From a virus, in the IMG/VR virus record IMGVR_UViG_3300044985_000020, positions 1 through 20,804 of that record: a DNA stretch of 20,804 nucleotides; one strand, 5' to 3'. The translations under genes and the position numbers were made by a program. Positions 1 through 5,221 of the stretch are shown piece after piece (the stretch's first letter is position 1; each line of letters opens with the position of its first letter). Under the pieces are notes generated by a model that saw only the letters and a list, made by a program, of their open reading frames with translations, did no database searches and had not been told where the DNA came from.

Positions 1-74
1 GGCTACCTACGCCCGACCAACCTCACCTGAGTCACTACCGACTTAAACTGAGACCTAACAGTCCCGTATACCAG

Positions 75-98
75 CAAAACAACTCACTATATTACGGG
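75..98. promoter_or_regulatory. T7-promoter-like element within a hairpin
   Basis: On the plus strand, 75-91 reads CAAAACAACTCACTATA. This matches the T7 class III promoter from -17 to -1 at 14 of 17 positions, but is followed by TTACGGG rather than GGGAGA. The element lies between the arms CCCGTA (63-68) and TACGGG (93-98). A related sequence with the same CCAGCAA...ACTATATT order lies at 3007-3036, on the other side of the RNA polymerase gene. All genes here run on the minus strand, where the core reads AATATAGTGAGT, loosely like the yeast mitochondrial promoter ATATAAGTA. Orientation is therefore unresolved. It may be a promoter for the phage's own single-subunit polymerase. Confidence 0.4.
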
Positions 99-263
99 AT
101 ACCTACCCATAACGACCAATTCACCCCAGCTATACCCAGAGTTCTACCCTTAACCTATAAGGGCTACAGGCTATTAGGTCTACCCAGCAAGTCCTAGCAC
201 CTATACAGTACTAGACCTATCTCACAAATTATCCCTATTACTGGAATTATGCACTAGACATAC

Positions 264-355
264 ATACTCTACCTAGAAAATATGTATTAAAGAACTACAA
301 GCTACATATTAATAATTGCTTGCAACTCTCTGCTAATACCCTACCTAGAAGATAT
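264..355. repeat. Pair of 20-bp direct repeats, 18/20 identical
   Basis: The sequences at 264-283 and 336-355 differ only at positions 5 and 16, and their starts are 72 bp apart. The shared core is CTACCTAGAA; on the minus strand it reads TTCTAGGTAG. Short relatives of the core (CTAGGTAG at 2999-3006 and CTAGCTAGG at 3037-3045) occur in the other large gap. Possible roles are protein-binding sites or promoter parts; this is inferred from repetition alone. Confidence 0.55.
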
Positions 356-431
356 TCACTGAGGGCTTGACCTGCGAGCTTGCGAGCCATCCCTTTTTAC
401 CATGATAGTTACTTGCTCTTTCCTAAGACGG

Positions 432-444
432 AACGCACTATATT
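432..444. promoter_or_regulatory. Further ACTATATT-containing motif copy
   Basis: The sequence AACGCACTATATT here matches AACTCACTATATT at 81-93 except for one base, and resembles TACTAACTATATT at 3024-3036. It lies in the non-coding gap beyond the polymerase gene, as expected for a phage promoter family. Unlike the other two copies it has no upstream CCAGCAA and no obvious hairpin, so it is the weakest member. Confidence 0.3.
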
Positions 445-552
445 CATGGTATACATACTTTGTTGTTGCTAACGGACTAGTGTATAGCTAGTTTACTAAC
501 AAGCTCTACAATAGGCTCAATCAAGAACCTACTAACAGCTTACTAATCAGTT

Positions 553-568
553 CTACTTAGCGAAGTAG
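553..568 (-). terminator. Small hairpin over the RNA polymerase stop codon
   Basis: CTACTT (553-558) and AAGTAG (563-568) form a perfect 6-bp stem with a 4-base loop and include the stop codon of the polymerase gene. No T-run follows on the minus strand, so this is a weak terminator candidate at best. It could instead stabilise the mRNA 3' end. Confidence 0.25.
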
Positions 569-2514
569 TATGATGTACCAAGTGCTTCAATTAGCTCAGG
601 TACAGGTACATTGTTAATCTTAGTCATCTTACGTATGCTTCTACCATGTAAGTCTAAGAATTGATTCATTGGTATTACTTTAGCTTCTGGGTTAGTTACC
701 TTAGCTTGCATACCTTTGAAGAACAAATTAAGTATATCAGTACCAAGAGGCATATCCTCTGTCTTTATATTAGTACGTGAACCAAACAAGTCCATGTATG
801 CATTCTTAATAGCTTGCTCTAGTAAGTGCATTTCAGTCACATTGACTCGGAAACAATCATGTACTGCTATAATATGTTGAGCACCTAAACGTGATAAGTG
901 AACTATTATCAATCGTGCAATCAATGCATCAGTAGCTTGTATCATGTTAACGAATGCAGTACGTATGAAGTCACTAGTGTTAACCTCTAACGTATTAAGT
1001 GCTAACTTGATGAACTTGTAAGTGTACTCACCTGTTGTAACATATACATCAGGACATACCACATCATGCTCAATAGCTTGGTCTAGTATGTTATGTTTAA
1101 CTTTGTAGTTCATTTGTACTTTAGAACTGTCAGGCATCATATGACCTGTACGTCCTTCTATGTTAGCATCATTGTACTCAGCAATACGTTGACGTAGTGA
1201 TACCATCTTCTTACCAAATGACCTAGTTACTGCTTTATGGAAACGCTTAGCTATGTCATCAGATACTACACCATCTGGGTATAATACAGATATTACTTCA
1301 AACTGTTCATCCTTAGTTAGTTGCTTAACATCAGTAAATGCAGCCCAACCTTGACCATAGAACACACCCATGAATGACTTCTTAATGCCACCTCTAGTGA
1401 AGCCCATGAAGCCATCTTTCTCTAACTCTTCAATACAACGTTGATATGCATCTTGTAGTTTCTTAAGAGACATGCCACAAGCAGCAGCAATCTCTTCATC
1501 GCCTACCATCAAAGCACCCAACTGAGGCCCTGAACATTTAGCATCCAACCCAACAGCCATACCTATGTACGGACGATTACCTTTGTTAAGCTCTGACCAT
1601 ATCATAGCTGCCTTAGTAAATGACCAAGGCTTAGTAGCTAGTCTATCTTTCTTAGCTTTACCTAACTCTTCTATGATGAAGTCAATAGGATTATCTATTG
1701 CCTTTCTCATCAACTTACCAACTTGGTTCTCTGGAATACTGACCATATCCATTACTTCTGCCTTGATAACTCTCTTGACAGTAGGAACATCATAATCAGT
1801 AGTAACACCAGCTAAGTCCATAAGAGCACGACTTCTATCACTAGCTTGACCATTCGGCCCATGACATGATGCTAGGTAAGTACGTATACGTCTATCTGCT
1901 TTGAACTCACTAGTATATGCATTCTCTGCACTCATAGCATTACAACCAGCTAGTACATACGCTTCATCATCTTGTTCAGCGCCTCCCATGATAGTTTGTA
2001 CTCTATTAGCTATGTCAACCATTTGCTGACTGATAGTGTACTGGCTAGCCTCTTGAGCGTGTATTGCTTCTATTGCTAGCTTACCAAGTTGGCCTTTCTC
2101 TACTCCATAGTTAGGAAAGCGTCTAGTGAATGTAGTACCAACCTTGATAGGTGCATAAGCCTCAGTACGTTGCTCCATCATTTCTATCATGCGGTCGCCC
2201 ATAGTGCCATCTTCCTTGGCTAGTTGAGCTTCCATTAGGGCAAGATGTACATGCTCTTCTGGCAAAGTTATGTTATGTTCTGTTACCACTTTTGAGCCAT
2301 CACCAGATACACTTGTTTGTAACTTGGCAGTTGATAGTGAGTGCTTTACTAAGTCTACGAAAGCCTCTGGCATGTCTAAGTCACCGACTAGCTTAGTAGC
2401 ATCCACTACAGCACAAGCCAGTAGTACTGATACTCTAGCATTCTTTATTTGATGGAATAGGTGAGCAGCAACAGTTGATGATAGGGCATTAGTGTTCATT
2501 TGTGTAGTATCCAT
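553..2514 (-). CDS. T7-like single-subunit DNA-dependent RNA polymerase
   Basis: Phage RNA polymerase of the T7/mitochondrial family, which transcribes phage genes from its own promoters. Numbered from the start chosen here (653 aa), the family landmarks are present: a DRRIRTY segment (207-213, T7 equivalent DWRGRVY), motif A with catalytic Asp324 in LDAKCSGPQ, motif B RGGIKKSFMGVFYG with Arg374, Lys378, Tyr386 and Gly387 (T7 R627, K631, Y639, G640), and motif C VHDCF with His552-Asp553 (T7 H811-D812). The C-terminus ends aromatic, YYFAK, recalling the FAFA foot of T7. The protein is shorter than T7 RNAP (883 aa); most of the loss is before DRRIRTY, about 206 residues against about 420, so the promoter-binding N-terminal domain is reduced. 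I chose the Met at 2514 because AGGAG stands 7 bases upstream. An in-frame ATG at 2577 has a weaker site, and one at 2625 lies inside the preceding small ORF. Confidence 0.95.
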   Translation of the reverse strand: MDTTQMNTNALSSTVAAHLFHQIKNARVSVLLACAVVDATKLVGDLDMPEAFVDLVKHSLSTAKLQTSVSGDGSKVVTEHNITLPEEHVHLALMEAQLAKEDGTMGDRMIEMMEQRTEAYAPIKVGTTFTRRFPNYGVEKGQLGKLAIEAIHAQEASQYTISQQMVDIANRVQTIMGGAEQDDEAYVLAGCNAMSAENAYTSEFKADRRIRTYLASCHGPNGQASDRSRALMDLAGVTTDYDVPTVKRVIKAEVMDMVSIPENQVGKLMRKAIDNPIDFIIEELGKAKKDRLATKPWSFTKAAMIWSELNKGNRPYIGMAVGLDAKCSGPQLGALMVGDEEIAAACGMSLKKLQDAYQRCIEELEKDGFMGFTRGGIKKSFMGVFYGQGWAAFTDVKQLTKDEQFEVISVLYPDGVVSDDIAKRFHKAVTRSFGKKMVSLRQRIAEYNDANIEGRTGHMMPDSSKVQMNYKVKHNILDQAIEHDVVCPDVYVTTGEYTYKFIKLALNTLEVNTSDFIRTAFVNMIQATDALIARLIIVHLSRLGAQHIIAVHDCFRVNVTEMHLLEQAIKNAYMDLFGSRTNIKTEDMPLGTDILNLFFKGMQAKVTNPEAKVIPMNQFLDLHGRSIRKMTKINNVPVPELIEALGTSYYFAK

Positions 2515-2530
2515 GGTATTCTCCTGAGTA

Positions 2531-2562
2531 GTATTAGTAGTTGTATTAGTAGTTGTATTAGT
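2531..2562. repeat. 12-bp tandem repeat just before the RNA polymerase start
   Basis: The unit GTATTAGTAGTT (plus strand) occurs 2.7 times in a row. It lies between the alternative polymerase starts at 2577 and 2514. If translation began at 2577 it would add an Asn/Thr-only stretch; if at 2514, it is leader sequence. The unit length is a multiple of three, so copy-number change would keep the frame. Confidence 0.7.
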
Positions 2563-2605
2563 GTTTAAGTTATTCATGATAAGTTTCTCTTTAGTTAAGT
2601 TAGGT

Positions 2606-2764
2606 TTATGCTTCATAAAGTTCATTACAAACTTCTTTCAGGTGTTGAACGTAATCAGTGTCTTGGCAAGTCTCGCCATGCTTCTTGAGGTTGTTAAACA
2701 GACATTTGTGAATGAATGCTGCTTCTCTATCTGTGCATTGTACTTTACTTATAAGTTGAACCAT
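2606..2764 (-). CDS. Hypothetical protein, 52 aa, four cysteines
   Basis: A small ORF starting MVQLISKVQC and ending NELYEA, with AGGAG 7 bases before its ATG. It is soluble-looking and charged, with cysteines at 10, 21, 33 and 46. The spacing does not match a zinc-finger pattern I know, and I do not recognise the family. It follows the 26-aa membrane ORF by 15 bases and ends 91 bases before the chosen polymerase start, so it probably shares a transcript with both. Its good ribosome site, position in a leftward cassette, and overlap with the longest possible polymerase frame argue that the polymerase starts further downstream. Function unknown. Confidence 0.65.
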   Translation of the reverse strand: MVQLISKVQCTDREAAFIHKCLFNNLKKHGETCQDTDYVQHLKEVCNELYEA

Positions 2765-2779
2765 GTTGTTTCTCCTAAG

Positions 2780-2860
2780 TTAGATGAACACTACTGCAAG
2801 TGCTGTTAGTAATAAAGAACCGTAAACAGTTCCACGAATGATATTAGATACGTTAATCAT
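2780..2860 (-). CDS. Very small hydrophobic protein, 26 aa
   Basis: The ORF reads MINVSNIIRGTVYGSLLLTA and continues LAVVFI. Residues 6-26 form one likely membrane segment after a short polar start. GGAG stands 6 bases before the ATG. It overlaps the stop of the upstream 20-codon ORF in an ATGA arrangement and precedes the 52-aa ORF with its own good ribosome site. Small membrane proteins beside early or lysis genes are common in phages, but nothing identifies this one. Existence is supported by the ribosome site and packing only. Confidence 0.5.
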   Translation of the reverse strand: MINVSNIIRGTVYGSLLLTALAVVFI

Positions 2861-2919
2861 ATTAATCTCCATAGTAAATAAACATATACGAAAAGAAGCA
2901 AAGAGACTCCTTTATACAT
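2857..2919 (-). CDS. Possible 20-aa membrane peptide
   Basis: The ORF MYKGVSLLLFVYVYLLWRLI is almost wholly hydrophobic and would span a membrane once. GGGAG lies 4-5 bases upstream of the ATG, and its TGA stop overlaps the next ORF's start as ATGA, typical of coupled phage genes. It is so short that chance cannot be excluded. An in-frame upstream ATG at 2955 would extend it by 12 residues but has no ribosome site. Confidence 0.35.
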   Translation of the reverse strand: MYKGVSLLLFVYVYLLWRLI

Positions 2920-3006
2920 CTGACTCCCTAAGCTCCGCAAGCAGATACAGCACATATATATTATATTTTATAGATTCTAACTAGCACCTAACCTTAACCT
3001 AGGTAG

Positions 3007-3046
3007 CCCGTAGACCAGCAACATACTAACTATATTCTAGCTAGGT
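3007..3046. promoter_or_regulatory. CCAGCAA...ACTATATT motif in a hairpin loop
   Basis: CCCGTAGACCAGCAA followed by ACTATATT (to 3036) repeats the arrangement at 63-93 (CCCGTATACCAGCAA...ACTATATT). Here it fills exactly the loop between ACCTAGGTAG (2997-3006) and CTAGCTAGGT (3037-3046). It lies upstream of the leftward cassette that includes the RNA polymerase. On the minus strand the core reads AATATAGTTAGT. A promoter or regulatory element used by the phage polymerase is likely but not shown. Confidence 0.4.
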
Positions 3047-3382
3047 ACAACATAAAACCTAACTAGCTTCTTCATATATTATATTATGTTAGCCTCATAT
3101 TCATATGTAAGTAGCCACTAACTTTGGTGCATGTTAGAGCTGATGAGGCTAGGTATTCCGTAGTATTGCATCAAATAATGAGTATAAAACAGGCTAAAAT
3201 AGCGCCTTAATGGTGCAATACTGACGTTTAAAATTCAATCCCAAGCCAATATATTATTTAAAATTTGGGCTTAAAATAGGCCGTTTTAGGGCTTATTCTG
3301 TTAATATATTGGTCTGGATAGTGTGGGTTCTATCAGTTAAAGGACGCGTTTAAGCCCCAAAAACGAAAGGAACAGGCTCTTA

Positions 3383-3436
3383 AAAGCACTTTCTCTATAA
3401 AGTCAGGCCAATGTAAGGCAAAACTGAAAGTGCTTT
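3383..3436. repeat. 11-bp perfect inverted repeat past the fibre operon terminator
   Basis: AAAGCACTTTC (3383-3393) pairs perfectly with GAAAGTGCTTT (3426-3436) across a 32-base loop. On the minus strand the second arm is followed by a short T-run (TTTTAAG), so it could be a back-up terminator or part of a structured read-through RNA. Confidence 0.55.
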
Positions 3437-3474
3437 AAAAAGCCCACTCAAGGCCATTTCTAGCTTGAGTGAGT
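3437..3474 (-). terminator. Intrinsic terminator after the tail fibre genes
   Basis: On the minus strand CACTCAAG (3471-3464) pairs with CTTGAGTG (3452-3445), extendable to 10 bp with one G-T pair, across an 11-base loop. GGC and a run of five T follow. It begins 12 bases after the stop of the S74 fibre gene, where a Rho-independent terminator for the late operon is expected. Confidence 0.85.
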
Positions 3475-3485
3475 TTTACTCTAAG

Positions 3486-5204
3486 TTATTGTAATTTTAT
3501 GTAGATGTCATTCAAAGATTCGCTAACTAGGTTGTCCATATCTTTTACTTTTCTTTCAAGATCTTCTATGCGAACTAAAGCCTCTCTCAAGGCTCCTAAA
3601 GCTTTCATATAAAGTACCGAGGTCTTGACAGTTAACGTACCATCAGTATCTTCTGATACTAACTTACCTAAACCATCCTCTTGAAGTTCTTGAGCTATCA
3701 CACCTAAGTGAGTAATAGCCTTATCTCCTTCTTCTTTAACTTGGTCTTTCATCCTATAGTTATGTAACTTAACTAACTTGATGTCATTCCATTGAGACTT
3801 AGCATCTACTATATCTTGCTTCTTGCGTCTATCAGAAATACTACCATAACTATTGTTAGTGTTAGTTACATTTCCTGTCCCAACAACTCGGAATGTAGTA
3901 GTGCCAGATTTATTCTCTCCTTCATATATTGAGATTGAATCACTTGCGGCCAATACTCCAACTCCTGAATAAATACCACCAATGTTATTACCACTGACAT
4001 CAAGAGCTCCTCTTGTACCTGAAATATTAGTTATTATTCTAGTAGCTGTATTAAACCGAACTTCTTCTTTAACAAAATAAGCTGTTTCTCTTCCATTACT
4101 CGCAATTCCTACACCTCTGCTCAAGTCAATAGTGTTATCAGGGTCGAAGTATTCATATATTCCTCCTGTCTTTGTTGAAGAGCTAAATCTTATACTAGGT
4201 GCCTCACTACTTCCCGCACCATATCTAGTAGCACTTAAGTAATTAAGTCCACTTTGGACAAATTCATTACTTCCAACTTTGAGGGTTTTAGATATTTCTA
4301 CTTTAGAGGTACTTATACTTATAGCAACACCTCCACCTACACTAAATCCCATAGTGTTTGTGGAACCAGAGAATATACCAGTCCCACTCTGACTACTAAA
4401 TCTATAAGTAGGGGCATCTTTAGTGCTAGATGATTTTGCAGTAACATAACCAGTAGCAGTAACATTGCTATCACTAACTATTCCACTACTACTTACATAA
4501 GCCCTTCTAACACCACCAGTAGAAAACCCAATTGTATTAGAGTTTACTTTATAAATACCTGTATCTGGATCACTACTAAAGTACATAGCAGGAGAGGCAG
4601 CAGTACCATCACTAACAAGTAGCTTACCTGTAGTTTTAAGAGTGGCTGCTGTTACTGTTCCAGAGGAATTAATAGTTTTGGCAGTATAAGTACCTGTAGT
4701 AGTTAAGTTTGTAGAGGATAAAGTATTAGCAGATAAAGTGCCAGAGACATTAACTCCAGAACTATTAGTCTCTAACTTCATAGAGCCACTATTTAACAAC
4801 CTAACTTTAGGAGAACTTAAATCTAAGTTGCCTGTACCATTCACAAACAACATGTTACTTCCAGTATGCTTTAGATATGCATCACTGTCAGTGCCAAATA
4901 AAGCACTTATATTATCTTTGTAAAGAGTATTAGCACTACGAGTATCTAACTCATTATTCCTTGTGGCATTTAGTCTATACTCAGACTCTGCTAAAGCTCT
5001 AGGAGTTATAAACTTTTCAGAGCTTGTACCTTCATTTACTTCTACTTCACTGGCTGCTCCATACGTATAAGGAGCAACTACTTGCCAAAACCCACTTGCA
5101 CCTGAACCATTTGTAGCCTTCCAAGTATATCTAATTCCTTGGAAGTCATAGTTTTGTCCATTGGTGGGTGAGTTAGGAAAGTTAATCGGGTTTTCTACGC
5201 TCAT
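3486..5204 (-). CDS. Tail fibre with C-terminal S74 intramolecular chaperone
   Basis: A 572-aa fibre or spike. The N-terminus (about 1-75) has the FPNSPTNGQ...W and EGTSSEKFITPRAL patterns of phage fibre stalks. The middle has three similar segments, each with a Phe-Ser-Ser core (near 205-245, 266-305 and 336-370), suggesting repeated trimeric shaft units. Residues 452-556 match the S74/endosialidase chaperone domain: SISDRRKKQDI, then LGVIAQELQEDG, a conserved Tyr/Leu stretch, and a coiled coil (about 536-566). In this family the domain trimerises the fibre and then cuts itself off next to the Ser of the SD-R-K motif, here near Ser457. AGGA precedes the ATG by 7 bases. It is the last gene of the operon. 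The receptor is unknown. Confidence 0.9.
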   Translation of the reverse strand: MSVENPINFPNSPTNGQNYDFQGIRYTWKATNGSGASGFWQVVAPYTYGAASEVEVNEGTSSEKFITPRALAESEYRLNATRNNELDTRSANTLYKDNISALFGTDSDAYLKHTGSNMLFVNGTGNLDLSSPKVRLLNSGSMKLETNSSGVNVSGTLSANTLSSTNLTTTGTYTAKTINSSGTVTAATLKTTGKLLVSDGTAASPAMYFSSDPDTGIYKVNSNTIGFSTGGVRRAYVSSSGIVSDSNVTATGYVTAKSSSTKDAPTYRFSSQSGTGIFSGSTNTMGFSVGGGVAISISTSKVEISKTLKVGSNEFVQSGLNYLSATRYGAGSSEAPSIRFSSSTKTGGIYEYFDPDNTIDLSRGVGIASNGRETAYFVKEEVRFNTATRIITNISGTRGALDVSGNNIGGIYSGVGVLAASDSISIYEGENKSGTTTFRVVGTGNVTNTNNSYGSISDRRKKQDIVDAKSQWNDIKLVKLHNYRMKDQVKEEGDKAITHLGVIAQELQEDGLGKLVSEDTDGTLTVKTSVLYMKALGALREALVRIEDLERKVKDMDNLVSESLNDIYIKLQ

Positions 5205-5221
5205 AATTTATCCTATTAATA

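Larger units (their letters stand above)
1..552. other. Non-coding region downstream of the RNA polymerase gene
   Basis: I see no convincing gene here on either strand. The stretch holds several short inverted repeats: 63-68 with 93-98 (CCCGTA/TACGGG), 147-152 with 158-163 (CCCTTA/TAAGGG), 175-182 with 212-219 (TAGGTCTA/TAGACCTA) and 260-266 with 281-287 (ATACATA/TATGTAT). It also holds a 20-bp direct repeat (264-283 and 336-355) and two copies of CACTATATT (85-93 and 36 bases before 472, at 436-444). The 7-mer TGCGAGC is repeated at 373-379 and 381-387. The density of hairpins and repeats suggests a regulatory or transcript-processing region between leftward transcription units. The next gene lies outside the window, so its purpose is inferred. 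Confidence 0.6.
2920..3485. other. Non-coding gap with a series of inverted repeats
   Basis: No convincing gene lies in these 566 bases. Six inverted repeats follow each other: 2997-3006/3037-3046 (one mismatch), 3090-3098/3143-3151, 3162-3170/3214-3222, 3246-3256/3302-3312, 3383-3393/3426-3436 and the terminator stem 3445-3452/3464-3471. The arms are 8-11 bp and, except in the terminator, loops are 30-45 bases, several with smaller stems inside. The left part (about 2950-2975 and 3070-3088) is extremely AT-rich. The gap separates the late tail-fibre transcript from the small-gene/polymerase cassette, so it should hold the cassette's promoter. It may also hold a structured RNA or an origin. 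Confidence 0.6.

Noticed and set aside
295-390. Minus-strand ORF of 31 codons starting MARKLAGQAL
   Set aside because: The only purine-rich stretch directly touches the ATG with no spacing, and the frame runs through the 20-bp repeat; not supported as a gene.
402-491. Plus-strand ORF of 29 codons
   Set aside because: No ribosome site upstream, no recognisable pattern, and opposite to all genes in the window.
2950-3120. Host sigma-70 promoter in the AT-rich stretch before the small ORFs
   Set aside because: TATAAT-like boxes exist on the minus strand, but no acceptable -35 box at 16-18 bp spacing; in such AT-rich DNA this is not enough.
3395-3457. Minus-strand ORF of 20 codons starting MALSGLFKAL
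   Set aside because: It overlaps the terminator stem and has no ribosome site.
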